Origin: Ceratothoa steindachneri
Lineage: Eukaryota; Arthropoda; Malacostraca; Isopoda; Cymothoidae
Length of the DNA: 64,000 bases
NCBI GenBank assembly: GCA_963969495.1
Contig: OZ018324.1
Span: 154,222,672 to 154,286,671 of the forward strand
Direction of reading: 5' to 3'
Made by a program: the position numbers and the translations under genes. This document shows, piece by piece, positions 39,191-52,060 of this stretch. Every line of letters begins with the position of its first letter. Positions within the stretch are counted from its first letter, which is position 1. The notes beneath the pieces were generated by a model, which saw only the letters and a list, made by a program, of their open reading frames with translations, ran no database searches and was not told where the DNA came from.

Positions 39191-40559
39191 AAGCCATTGC
39201 CTGGTGTTTCTATACGAACATACGTGTAGGAAAACGTACTTGAATATGCGTAAAATTAAAAATTATTTTCTTCGCAGTCTTTTTTTGCCGTCTTAATTTT
39301 TTAAAAATTAATAATAAAGTAATATCAATCTAACTGAAAAGATTATAGCTTATTTCCTTCCGCAATAATTAAAAACAAATATTTTTCTTTCTCAAAATTT
39401 TATACTTTGATATTTTTTTATTTCTTTGTTATGTCCTCCATTATAGATGTTTTTATGAATTTGGTGAGAGGGTCAATCAACCGTTATTTCATTATTTGTC
39501 TCCTTCATGCAATCACATAAAATTTCAAGTGCAAACAGAAAGTTGCATACAAAAATTGCGTTCGGCTGTAAATAAAAAAAACACTTTTTGTATCCGCCAA
39601 TTTGTCGCTTGCCTGCAATCACTGTATAAAGAGCGATTGTATGTTTGGCTTCGCTTTGGGAAGTCCATCGAGGTCGATGATGACGGAAGCCCCCTTGAGG
39701 GCATCAACCTGCACTAAGCTTAATCGGGTATAAATGTGTGCAGTCTTCGGACCCGTATCTTGACCGAGAGGAGAAGGACCCTGGTGGCAGGAGAGGCTCG
39801 AGACGACCAGGCTTCATCCTCGGCTGCAGGATGAAGCCTGTTGGTGCTCGCCTATAGGCACTCCCGATCCTAATTTGTGATCGAAGTATCCTTCCTTTAG
39901 CCTTTGCCTAAAAAGGCAGAACCCAGAAATAGTTATGTAAAAGGACGATAAATTTACGAAACTAAAAACAAAAACACCCGGAGTTTTAAAAATGAAAACA
40001 TAAAAAAGAACTAAAATATAAAGATCCGGAACAACTCAGCTGAAATGAACAGATAACAAATCGAAAAAATCAAAAGACCGCCTAAGTAAAAGAAAAGAAA
40101 TTTTCTTTTATTTCCTTTCAAAGTGATACGGCAGACGGGCAAAGCAGCTTCGCCAGATTTAGAGCGAACAAACACATTAAATTAAGATTTTTCTTCTTTA
40201 GCGAATTCGCGGCGCAAATGAAGCGAAATTAGCACTATTTTTAGGAGGGATTTGGACATGGCCGGAGAGGTGGGAATTGGTTTTTGAAAAGATATGGTTG
40301 TATTTCGAATTAAGACGGATCTAAGAGAGTGATTTCATTTATTTTTAAAAGAAGAAAATAAACCAGGACAAATATGAGTTTAGAGAAAAGCAAGACGAAA
40401 TACATTTTGAATTTGACTTTGAGAGACAGAGTCAATACCACAATGTGGCAAATAATGGGTAATAGGGAATTCGAGGGCCATTTCGGAACACTTATTCGGC
40501 TGTCGCTCTGGAGAGTGTGTAAGTCACTCATTACTAAATACAAGACCTGACAAGTTATT
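39191..40559. other. unassigned sequence with one strong hairpin
   Basis: At 39,809-39,839 AGGCTTCATCCT and its exact inverse flank a 7-base loop. ORFs near 39,496-39,717 on both strands are unassigned. Confidence 0.4.
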
Positions 40560-41270
<711 letters not shown>

Positions 41271-41306
41271 AATAACAAATTGCGTTACTGCAATAATTTT
41301 TTATTA

Positions 41307-41319
41307 ATATATATATATA

Positions 41320-41398
<79 letters not shown>

Positions 41399-41437
41399 TA
41401 TATATATAAATATATATATAAAAATATGTATATATAT
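41307..41437 (+). repeat. (TA)n microsatellite
   Basis: TA units with several single-base breaks, abutting the tail of the PLE that follows. Confidence 0.9.
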
Positions 41438-41440
41438 CCA

Positions 41441-42060
41441 AAAAAGTACAGTAGCGTGCGTGTAACTATAGGGATAAACCACAGTACTAGGACTAATTTT
41501 ATATGCGAAACCAGGTTTCGACGGAAACATCCGTCATCGTCAGTCGCTGGTGGACAAGTAAAATATAAAAGTTGCTTAACGTACAAACACACAAATCAGT
41601 GGCTCTAAGGTGGATTATGCGAGAATGGGTCGGCATTTTTGAGAAACGGAAGTATGATTTTTTGCTTATTAAGGTATTAATATTGAACTGGCCATCGGAA
41701 GTATTAAAGTTGGGAATTTCTTTTATAAGTGCCGACTCAATTAAGCGTCGATGTATATAATTGTGAGACTTATAAACTATTTTAGCATTATCAATATCAA
41801 TTTCATGATTTTCATTGGACATATGTAGGAGTAAACTCGAGGAGAGGGCACCACGTACCATATCGCATTTATGTTCATTCATTCTCTTGGAAAATCTGCT
41901 GCTTTCACCGATATATAATTCATTACATGATTTGCATTGAATAAAATAAACTCCCTTTTCTTTATCGATCGATCTATTTTTGGATAGGCTATTTCTGATC
42001 GTATTTTTGTACAGAAAGGCAACATTGATGTTGTTGGTCCGTGCCAACTTTTTGAAATTG
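41441..42060 (-). mobile_element. Penelope-like element, GIY-YIG endonuclease part
   Basis: The minus-strand ORF 42,047-41,499 (182 codons) is the best preserved PLE domain here. After an RT-linker segment (NINVAFLYKNTIRNSL) it has GVYFIQCKSCNELYIGES, the GIY-YIG motif with a cysteine pair, then RFSKRMNEHK, MSNENHEIDIDNAKIVYKS and RRLIESALIKEIPNFN, giving the conserved Arg and Glu. It would nick target DNA for element insertion. The RT is missing. The ORF reads through the tail signature CTGACGATG...CGAAAC at 41,543-41,515, so the natural stop is probably lost, and the element ends beside a TA tract. Confidence 0.85.
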
Positions 42061-42349
42061 ATTAACTGGGGGAAGTATGGAAAAGTAACATAATATTTGT
42101 CACATCTGTTTTCCGTATAATTAGCTGCTCGTGTTTATTTCTACATATGACCAATGAAAATCATCAACTAATTAATCTCAGTTTTATTTAAAAACAAAAA
42201 CATATTTCCTATTCCGTATTAGTTAAAAGCCCTGCATTTTTATAATTTGAATATTACCACCTCTGCTGCTTCCCATTTCCCATATAATTAATATATAAAT
42301 ATCTGATAACTTCTCTAAAAAATTCTTATGTTTGTATATATTTATACAG
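42061..42349. other. AT-rich spacer
   Basis: No feature recognised between the PLE and the R2 cluster. Confidence 0.4.
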
Positions 42350-44965
42350 GAGGAGCTTGCGCTTCTTAGGCAAACAGACTTTCGGTCTGTATCCAACGTC
42401 CTATCCGGCTTTAGCAACGGACCATTGGTCTAAACATTTTATAAAAGTTTCCAGTTGCTACATATCATCATCATCATCATCTTCATCCTCATCACCACTA
42501 ACTATATAATTTAAGAATGTTTTTTTTGAGTATTTGAATAATAATTTCATCCTAGTTTGGCAATGAAATGTTTTTTTATCAAAGTTATTTTTTTTTATTC
42601 TTTTATAATATCAAAAAACAAAATGGTGAAGTTCAGAAATAAATATAAGTATCGAAATTTTGTGAATATTTTAAAACCCAAAGAATTACAAAAGGTGAAG
42701 TTCAGAAAATGTATTTTTATATATCTTCTTCTATAACTATATTTTAACAACGTGATATTTCGAAAATGGATGGGGGGAATTTAGTTTAGAGTTCCTTTTT
42801 AAAATTAGTATAATTAGATAATTTATAAAAATTTAACCATGGCTGCTTTATTTTAGATTTTAAATTTTAATCTTAGTAGTGAAGCGCAAGCTCCCCCCAT
42901 AGGGGGTGGGGGGAGAGTGGTCTATTTATTTTTAAAATTGATTTTATTTTCTATGCGTAAAGGCAATAAAAGTTATATCGGGTCTTTAATAATACGGAAA
43001 AAAATCCTCAGGATTTTTTTATAGCCATTTAAATTTGCCCCAATAATTTCATTTTTCTGTATTCGTGTTTAGGGGCAAGTAGCTCTTTCTCCCTGATAAA
43101 GATTAAAATTGTAAATCTATTTTAGAAATAACTTTGATAAAACTTTCGAATATATGAAAAAATAGCAGCCATGCCAAAACTTTAATCAATTTATAAACTT
43201 CACCATTTGTAATTCTTTTTTGTTTAAAAAAAAATCCAAAATATTCGATACTTATATTTATTTCTGAACTTCACCGATTTGTTTTTTCAAACCCTCAAAG
43301 AACTCTTACAAAGAACTTAGATCAAAACTTAAAATATACCTAAATCACAACCGAACTAAGAGAAAAAAATATCTATGATTATTCCACCTCTCCCAAAAAT
43401 CCTGTATGGGGTTCGGATTGAAGTCAATTATGTGTCCCGTGCCATAATCTGCCACAACCCAGGGTTCGGAACCCGGGCTAAACCTCAGATCCCCACTGCA
43501 TAAACAAGGGCGAATCGGGGGTAATAATATGAAACGTAAACCAGCCATGTTGCCTCATGACCTCTTAAGTGTCGCATTGGAAAGGCGCCTTCACTGCTAC
43601 GATGCCTTAACAGCATAGTGAAATGTAGTTCTCCCCCCCCGAAAAGCGATCAAAATATAGATTAAAATAATTTTCCTTTTGTGTGCGCGCGCGCGCGTGT
43701 GTGTGTGTGTGTGTGTAGACGCGTTTTTGTTTGTGGAAAATATCTCTATAAATGGCGACACTTTTCGTCAGGTCTGCTTTAATAATGGTGAAGCCGCATT
43801 AATGTGAGTAAAGGATTCCAAATTTACGTTTGCGCAAGACGAGGGAATTAATGAAATGGCATAATTTTTAAATAGAAACAAGAGTTGCCGCTTCGCCAAG
43901 GGAAGCTTGCGCTTGGTAAGCAGACCGCCCGTATGTGACCTACGACATATCTGGCTCGAGCAATGAGGTTTTGGTCTAAAAAGATTTTAAAAGGTTTCCA
44001 GTTTCCAGTCTCCTAATAATTTACTTTTGCGCTTGTTAAGCGGACGTCCAGTCTGTGGCTTACGGCTTATCTTGCTTTAGTAACGAGCTTTTGATATAAA
44101 TTTATTTTGAAGATTTCCAGTACTTATCTCCTATTAATTTACTCTTGGTCTAGGTTTTTCTAGATTCATGCTTATTTTCTAGGCCTAAAGGCAAGAGAAA
44201 CTTTCACTGGAGTAATTTTTCTATACGGAAAAAAGCATCCTCAGAGTTCTTTTTATCTATTTAAATTTGTCCTTATATACGAAAAACACAAACAAACACA
44301 GCCATTCCTTGATTTTAATACCTTTTCTAAATTTCACGATTCCTAATCCAGAGCGAGATTTTTTGGAGGTTTTGAATACTACTAATTTTTTTCTAGGTAT
44401 ATTTTAAGTTTTTATCAAAGTTTTTTTTAAGAGTTCATTTAAAGTTTGAAAAAACAAACTCGTAAAGTTCTGAAAAAATAAATGATTTATCGAATGTTTT
44501 GGAATTTTTTAAAACAAAAAGAATTACAAATGGTGAAGAACAGAAAATTTATTAATAAAGGCATGGCTGATTTTTATTTTATTTTTTTCCTATATTCGAG
44601 TTTTATCATAGTTATTTCATAAATAGATTTGCAATTTTAATCTTTATCATGAGGAAATAGATACTGTAGCCTAAAAAAGAATAAAGAAATATTAAATTAT
44701 TAGAGCAAATTTCAATGGAGAGAAAAAAAAAAAATCCTGAAATTGTTTTTTTCCTTATTTAAAATGAAATCCGCTAAAGAAATTTGGGGCCGTAAGGCCA
44801 ATAAAAAAATAGCCTCTATTTGAACTCTTCCCCCTCACCTTTTACAATTTTTATCGATCAAAATGCCATTGTCAAAGCGGGATACACTTTATGCCAGCGA
44901 CCGAAGGTCTGCCTGAGAAGCGCAAGCTCCTCCTGTAATTTTTGTTTTTTTTAAATTTCGAAATA
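42350..44965. repeat. R2 repeat cluster in alternating orientation
   Basis: Plus-oriented R2 at 42,463-42,915 and 44,450-44,965; inverted parts at about 42,915-43,300 and 43,900-44,480, and a reverse GGAGCTTGCGCTTC end at 42,351. Shared blocks are GGTGAAGTTCAGAAA, AAAGAATTACAAATGG, GAAGCGCAAGCTCC and a CAGACTTTCGGTCTG hairpin. No protein. A CG/TG microsatellite lies at 43,683-43,717. Confidence 0.7.
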
Positions 44966-45299
44966 TTTGATAATCATATTTATTTGTTCTGACTCTTAAA
45001 AATAACTTTGATAAAATCTTCAAATATGCGAAAAACCAGCCCTGTGAGCCTTTTTTCGAATTGTATTAAAATCTTAGAAAGAACTTGGATCTAAACTTCA
45101 AATATACCCAGGTGACTCCCAAACTAAAATTCAAACTGTTCAAAAAAAATTGCATTCCTAAAATATAGCGTTATGGATAAGCTTAATATATCCAATAATA
45201 CTGAAATTCTATCGCACGTAACCACAAAAATGTATTCTTAAGCACAAATTCCCTCCATACGCCATCGATTTCTCTCCAAGAAAAGTTGAGATTTACATC
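44966..45299. other. AT-rich spacer, possibly R2-derived
   Basis: Fragments such as AAATATTTGATAATC and AACTTTGATAAAATC recall R2 in inverted orientation, but boundaries cannot be set. Confidence 0.35.
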
Positions 45300-45750
45300 T
45301 CATTGCTAGCACAACTTTTTAATTAAATGTAGACTATCCTTGAACAAGTTGACTACTTGCCTTATTCTGTCTCTCAATTGCTTTTCATTTTTACATTGCA
45401 TGAAGGACACATTCTTCTTTAATGTCATTAAAAGAAGAAATCGCAAGATGTTAAATCTGGGGAAATTTTGGGACCTTTAATTAAATGATTCGTTGAAACT
45501 ATGCGATCGTTGAAAATTTATATAAATCTTTCTCTCACTGCAATGTGTCTATGTGCTGGTACGACATCATGAAGTTACCAAAGTATTTGGAATTTTTTTG
45601 TGAAAATTGCGGCAAAGTTCCCGAATTATTTGTGCTTTAATCAGGTTCAGGTAGAGAAATCCAGTCATGTTATTGTCGTAAAACTGCCCAATAAGCCAGC
45701 CATTTCCGCATGTCCCGAGCAACAAAGACTTTCTGGAAAATAACGCAGTC
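45300..45750 (-). pseudogene. Tc1/mariner-like transposase C-terminal remnant
   Basis: The minus strand in shifting frames gives GNGWLIGQ..., LCRNFHKKIPNTL, then after a gap a D-L-T-S-C-D-F-F-like stretch and LKKNVSFMQCKNEKQLRDRIRQ. The order (catalytic third-Asp region, then L-K-x-x-V and an L-x-x-R-I-R helix) suits the C-terminus of DDE transposases with DUF4817-type N-termini. Heavily broken. Confidence 0.4.
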
Positions 45751-46388
45751 AAAGTTCAATCGAGGAGGGTTTTCCACTGATGAACACTGTCGAACATTAT
45801 GGTTATTCACTTTTCCATCCAAAAAAGAGCTCGCCACCAATCACAGCATGGTCCAAAAAAACGAGCGAATTGATGAAGAAGCCATTCGGCAATTTTGTTT
45901 GGCCAGGAAAATCGGTCTCAAGGAGTTAATGTGAGAGGTGCGTCTTATAAGGTGGACATTTCAGATCAAGTTTAACAATACGATTTAATGATGATTTTGA
46001 TTTTTAAATTCCATTTTTTGTGACAGGTACATTTGGCTTTTCAAAATGTCTTCTATATTTAATCATTTCTTCGGTTTTTACTGTCTTGCGCGGAACAGAA
46101 TGAGCTTTGTTTAAATTTGGACAATACTCTCCGTTAGGTACTTCTGAACATTGTTTTCAATGAGGCATTTAGTTTAAGACTCTTGTATCAGGATAACGGA
46201 GCTGAAACAAATCCCATATCGTTCCTGTTTATGGCCACGAATATTCGTTCTACTTTTGTTAATAGCTTGGGAGAGGGCAAATACAGATTTAACTTCGTTT
46301 ATATTCAGTAATTGAAATATAATAAAAGGTGAAGATAACACATGAGTTGGAAGGTTTTAAGAAAAGATAAATATTAATAAAAGGGTTA
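45751..46388. other. unassigned sequence
   Basis: A 74-codon plus-strand frame (45,710-45,934) overlaps the transposase remnant on the other strand and is probably a shadow. Confidence 0.35.
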
Positions 46389-46680
46389 TTAGTCGCGTGC
46401 AAAGTTACTATGTCGGTCCGTAGGTCGGTCGGTCGGATGGTAACCATTTTACTTTTCCATGAGTTTTTTGGCAATAACATCGTAACTGTTCGGCCGATTC
46501 TAAAGAAATTCGAAACCCGTATGTTGTTTGACATTATATTTCGAGTGATATAATTTTCCAAGGTCCTTTCAAGGTTAGCCTGGGAATTATTGAAATTTTT
46601 AAAGGTCGTAAGGTCATATGGTCATAAGGTCATAAGTCAGGATAATTGAGAGCACGCGACTTAGCTCTGTTGAACCTGCT
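46389..46680 (+). repeat. R1 interspersed repeat, copy 3
   Basis: AGTCGCGTGC at 46,391-46,400 and GCACGCGACT at 46,652-46,661; shares the GTCGGTCCGTAGGTCGGTCGG block. It has a small duplication of GGTCATA near its end. Confidence 0.85.
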
Positions 46681-47085
46681 ATAGTTTGTATAATTTCTCT
46701 ATTAATTTTAAACTTCTACTTACTTATTTCAAAGGTTTTGCTACATATTGCAACTATTTTCCTTACCATATTATTAGATGGTTTTCAAAAGTTTACTTTT
46801 TTATGATTTATATACATTATTACTCAGGTAGATTACTCCGAAGATATTGATAATATCTACTTTGTTCTATCTTTCTATCACCACTTTAAATATTGTATAA
46901 AAACCTTATCAGCTTTGATTTTATTCTACCTTTTAGATTTCACGTGCAATTTACGAAAAATCTGTTTCGCATGAAAATTCAATTTCTTGATGATTATTTT
47001 TGAGATGAAATGTCATGCTGCTTTTAGTGTGTAATGCATTTATTCTGACGTTTCGTCAAATGCCATTTGACATCTTCAGAGAAAC
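46681..47085 (-). other. AT-rich sequence ending in a PLE-tail signature
   Basis: On the minus strand CTGAAGATGTCAAATGGC and the inverse GCATTTGACGAAACG (47,079-47,049) form the hairpin signature seen at other PLE tails. The rest is unassigned AT-rich DNA. Confidence 0.45.
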
Positions 47086-48251
47086 GATGGATATATGGTG
47101 AGTTATGATGTTGAGTCTCTATTTACTAACATTCCCCTCAATTATACAATCAATTTAATATTAAATAAGGTATTCCATTCCCAAAATACTTTTCATGGAT
47201 TTTCACGAAGCCAATTAAAAAAAGCGCTGGAATTAAGGCAATTAGTTGGTTCACGTTTAATAATAAAGTTTACTGCCAGATCTATGGTGTTGTAATGGGT
47301 TCTCCAATGGGACCACTTGCAGCTGACTTTTTTATGACACATCTTGAAGATCAAATGTTTTCTACTAATTTAGATTACAAACCCTCCTTCTACCGCCGTT
47401 TTGTTGATGATTCCTTGGCAATTTTTAATAATCCTGCACATAGCCAACTTTTCTTGAATTTTTTTAACACTTTACACCCCAACATCAAAATCACCATGGA
47501 AGTAGAGTCAAATGATAAGATGCCCTTTCTTGACCTTTTAATCACCCGAGATAATGACCAACGAAAAATTCAAACAACCATTTACCGAAAAAAAACTTTC
47601 ACAGGACTAGGTTTGAACCACTTTAGTTTTTGTGATTTCAGATACAAAATATCCACAGTAAAAACTTTAATACATAGAAGTTTCTCGCTATCATATATTT
47701 ACCAATCAATCCATAATGAATTTATTTTTCTTAGGAAGTATTTTCTAAAAAAATTATTTCCTTCTGAACTATATGATAGAATTTTTAAAAAGCTATTTGA
47801 TAATCTCATTTACCTCCCCCTTAACCCTGCATAGAAGTTCCTAAAATGCCCATATATTTACTCATTTCAGAGATGGGTTTTTAAACGATACTTTTAAAAG
47901 AAAAATCCTATTTATTTTTAAAAGATATTTTAATTGGTCACCTTTTAAAATAATGTCTTGTTGGCCTTTTTAAGTTTTCTTCTTATGTATTAGCAATTTT
48001 TTTAGTCAGTTTTCAAGCAAATCTAACTGTTGCCAAGTCATATTAAAAAATTTTACTTATAGTACATTTTACTGATATTTTATAATTGGTCAACCTTTAA
48101 AATAATGTCTTGTTGGCCTTTTCAAGTTTTCTTCATATGTATTAACTTTATAAACTTATTCTAGCCTGAAGATGAAAACTTGTAGTTTTCGAAACGTGTA
48201 AAAAATTAAAAGATGCTGCATCCGTCTCTCGTGGCTCTGGGATTTATCCTC

Positions 48252-48255
<4 letters not shown>
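47086..48255 (+). mobile_element. Penelope-like element, reverse transcriptase part
   Basis: Starts in the RT: VSYDVESLFTNIPLN from 47,095, a frameshift near 47,230, then from 47,295 MGSPMGPLAADFFMTHLE, YRRFVDDSLAIF (the YVDD-type box with both Asp present), PFLDLLITR and TIYRKKTFTG, ending ELYDRIFKKLFDNL. This is the palm/thumb portion of a PLE RT. The N-terminal RT and the GIY-YIG domain are missing. After a stop at 47,834 comes an AT-rich tail with two diverged copies of AATAATGTCTTGTTGGCC, then the hairpin signature at 48,166-48,195 and a TA tract. Confidence 0.85.

Positions 48256-48315
<60 letters not shown>
48256..48315 (+). repeat. (TA)n microsatellite
   Basis: About 30 TA units directly after the PLE tail. 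Confidence 0.9.
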
Positions 48316-48317
<2 letters not shown>

Positions 48318-50315
48318 GAAGCGGAGTCTTTCTAACCTCCCCTCAACTCTTCCTTCTCTCAACCCTTCTAACCCACAAACCTGCGAACCGAGAATCATTC
48401 TTAAATGGCGTCATCGCGCTCAAACATTCCTTTCTTCTCCCCTCTCTCCATCTCTCCTTTATCCTCTTTTCTCTATTCTCTTCATATTCTCCCTTTCTAT
48501 TCTTCTCCTTTAGTCACATCTCCATCTTCGTCATTTTGTGCGGATGGTGATTAATTGGGCTCTTCTCCACCCCAACCCTCCTCGGCTTTGATGAAGTAAT
48601 TCTTCTTACAATTCTACTTCTTGGCTACCTCACTGCAAAATTCCTTCTTCTCTACTTTCTCTTTCTCATTTCTCCTCTTCTCCATTCCGTCCTCTGTTAA
48701 ATATTGTGATTATTCTGTTAATGTCCGTAGCCTCCCTCAAATGATCCCCTACATTTTTACCCTCTTTCACATTCGCTTCTTTTCCCCTCTCTCTCTCTCT
48801 CAAACATACAAACATACACAAATACACTCTCTTTACCTTATATTTTGGTGGCTCACCACATCTCTCCTAACCTATCTGATACTGAATGGTAAGAAAATAA
48901 AGATCAGCACGACAATCACAGGTAAGCCTACCCCTCCCGTACCCTATCAAGTCTCTTTTTGTGTGTAACGGGACCTTTATCCATTGAGTGGAAGGGGGGA
49001 GCGGCGGTCCTCTGGTTCTGACCTTTATGCATCTCATAAGTGAGGTTGTAGAATCTTTTCCCTTATTGCGTGACGTCACTCAGTGCAGTACTGCACCTTG
49101 CCACGAGGTGTCTCTTTCGTCAGATAAACAAAACTCGGGTCAGGAGAGAACCCAGATTATACATTTTAATAATAATAATCACCAAAACTTATCTTGTAAT
49201 TCTCAAGTATACCGTGTCTGCCCCAAGTAATGTCTTTTCGCCGCCACTTCCCATGCTACACCAGCCCTGCCTGAGGGTAATCTTCAGGTCATGTTCGAGG
49301 GCCCTTTTTCCCTTCCTTTCTTCTCCTCTCTGTCCCTTGCTTAACGGCCTAACCCCTTTCTCCTTATGTTTTCCCTCCCCAATCTCCTTCTCTTTTCTTC
49401 GGTTTGCTTGTATCTTGAAACCCAATCCCCCTCTTCTGTTTCCCCCCTGACTACAGCCCCTTTTCCTTCCCTTCCACCTTGCTCTGTCCGCGCCAAGTCA
49501 CCCGGTCTTTTTTCTTTCTCCTTTGTCCGCCCCTTTCTTCTTCTGGCTGACCCTCTATCACGGAGTTACGGATTTCGTTTTTTCTTCCTTTCCTTTGCTT
49601 TCTACCATGACTCTTTCTCTCTTCGTCTGTCTTTCTCTTGTATGTCCATTGCGTTCGTCCGGTTTTTCTTCCCTCTTCCATCCGCCACACGACTCGGGCC
49701 TACCCTGGTCTTGCCGGTGCTTGTCGTTCTAATTTTAATGCAAGTCTATTCAATGTAGGTTAGGTTAGTTTGTAGCATCTTGTGTGGACTTTGCGTATGT
49801 AGGCGTGTGTATATACTTGCCTCTCTCTTCTCTTCCTTTTTCTATTACATCCTTCTCTTATGTGTACATGTATGTAATGTGCGTGTATATCTAATGATAA
49901 GCAACTCTGGTTTATTCCTCGTATATTGCATATATACGTGATATTGTACTTAGCTATACTATAGATAGATACACGAATATTCATGAATGATGTGCCACAT
50001 ATCTTAAATATGTGGTTAATGAGATTTTAAACGTGAAAATTCGCTTCTTATACATTATTGTACGTCATTTCAGATAGGCACGCTTTAATGTGATGACTCA
50101 CAGATCCTTATAAATAACGGATCTCAGCTCATAACATAACATACTTCAACGGATGACAAAAGCAAAGAGGGCCAATCGGAGGTCGTCCGATAAAAACTCT
50201 CCCTCCAAAATCTGCATCCACAGGAATGCGTTCAGACTGTAACATCCTTATAGCGATATGTCCTGTGTATTCGAGCGCGTTCACGAATGTTTCCCGATTC
50301 GTGCTACTATCCAAT
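48316..50315. other. long pyrimidine-rich stretch and flank
   Basis: 48,330-49,740 is strongly C/T biased on the plus strand, giving many spurious ORFs on both strands (Phe/Leu/Ser on plus, Arg/Lys/Glu on minus). I find no domain. 49,760-50,315 is ordinary AT-rich DNA. Confidence 0.5.
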
Positions 50316-50613
50316 AAGGTCGACAGACCTAAGTCGCGTGCTCTCAATTATTCGGACTTATGACCCTATGACCTTACGACCTTCAGAACTGTCAACAAGC
50401 GAGGCAATCCGACCCATAGTTAGTTTTCTTTTAATAATTCCAGGACTAACATTGGGAGTACCTAGACAATTATATAATTCGAAAGAGAATATAAAACAAC
50501 ACAAGGGTTTCAAATTTTGTTTTGATTGGCCGAATAGTTACGATGTTATTGCCAAAAAACGCAGTGAAAAGTAAAGTGGTTACCATCCTACAGACCGACA
50601 TAGCGCAACTAAA
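50316..50613 (-). repeat. R1 interspersed repeat, copy 4 (inverted)
   Basis: Reverse orientation: AAGGTCGACAGACCTAAGTCGCGTGC at the left, then CATCCTACAGACCGACATAGCGC at the right. The first-end TIR is mutated (GCGCAACT). Confidence 0.8.
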
Positions 50614-50850
50614 TTGGCTGAGTTCTCTTTAATGTAATTTAGACTTAAAACTTATTAAATAAGAGAGGGGATATTTTATATGGGGTCATCTCACAGTTTT
50701 TGTCTCGCTTGAAATATTTATTTTTTGTATTATTTTTTACTTTAGGTTAAAAGTTATTCGGATGCATATAAATCGGGTTTTTTTTAAGTTTTACATAAAT
50801 AATTGTTATTTTTCCTTGGCGTATTTACATGTTGACCTTTTACTTCTATT
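50614..50850. other. AT-rich spacer between inverted R1 copies
   Basis: No feature recognised. Confidence 0.4.
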
Positions 50851-51137
50851 TTAGTCGCGTGCACTCGACTCTATAAGTTATTATATCGGTCTGTAGGTCG
50901 GTCGGTCGGATGGTAACATACTTTACTTTCCAGTGAGTTTTTGGCAATAAAATCGTAACCATTTTGTCGATTCTAACGAAATTTATATTGTTTTGCATTC
51001 TATTTCGAATGTTATAATTGTCAAGGTCCTCCCAAGGTTAGTCCGGGAATTATTGAAATTTTGAAGGTCACCCACCTGGCCATAAGGTGATAAGTCAGAA
51101 TAATTGAGAGCACGCGACTTAGGTCTGTCGACCTTGT
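50851..51137 (+). repeat. R1 interspersed repeat, copy 5
   Basis: AGTCGCGTGC at 50,853-50,862 and GCACGCGACT at 51,110-51,119, ending TTAGGTCTGTCGACCTTG. Faces copy 4 about 240 bp away. Confidence 0.85.
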
Positions 51138-51363
51138 TTTTTCTTCCTCTTAGTTCTCGCATTCCTGTAGGTGGTAGGTGCCTACAGTATCTCGTCGGAT
51201 GTGTGCCCTCCTTCTATCGGTGGTAAGTACTTGGGTTCAAGCACCTCTTTTGTTCCTGGAAATTTATTTACTTTATCAAACTGACAATTTTTACCTGATT
51301 ATTTATCTATTACCCCTTTTTTTCTTTTTTCAATTCTCTCCATCCACTGACCTCCACATCTCA

Positions 51364-51539
<176 letters not shown>

Positions 51540-52060
51540 CGGGCATAAATGAGTGGACGTACGTATGTACGTTTGGATTCCCCTCTTTGTCTTTTTCATC
51601 TGTGTTTATGTGTACAAGACGATCGTCGGTCTATGTTGTATAAGTGGCATAAATGTGGTTACAAATGGTAATCTCCTTTTTTTTCTCTTTTTATTTTTAT
51701 ATGTTTAGTACTTGGCGCAGCCAGCGACTGTTGACAACCACATGATGCGGACACCTAGCAACGCCATGCCATTCGTGGCCTATTTATCTGGCACGCGCAG
51801 AAAAGCCACATTAGTGACATTCACACAACGCTCTCGCTCGATCCACGCCAAGTGCCATCGTTCACATCAATCTCCATCCACGCGAGCTACAGGGCCTCCT
51901 GATTTGAGGCAACCAAGAAGAATTACAACCATATATCTTGATAATAAAGATATATTGTGAGCGTGTTTATTTAACCAACCACTCCATCTTAAGTCAGGGA
52001 AAACGTTCTAGGCGGTTTCTGTTTCTCTTTTTTTAAGTTCTCTCAAAAACGAATATAATC
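51540..52060. other. unassigned sequence
   Basis: The 82-codon plus frame 51,712-51,960 has no recognised domain. Confidence 0.35.

Noticed and set aside
42463..42915. R2 as a protein-coding exon
   Set aside because: Stops occur in all frames, and conserved blocks between copies show no three-base periodicity by eye.
48314..49758. Cluster of ORFs of 70-130 codons on both strands
   Set aside because: Strong C/T bias removes stop codons. Composition is Phe/Leu/Ser on one strand and Arg/Lys/Glu on the other, with no domain.
51700..51760. Retroelement primer-binding site (TGGCGCAGCCAGCGACTG)
   Set aside because: Looks like a PBS start, but no LTR end precedes it and no gag/pol follows.
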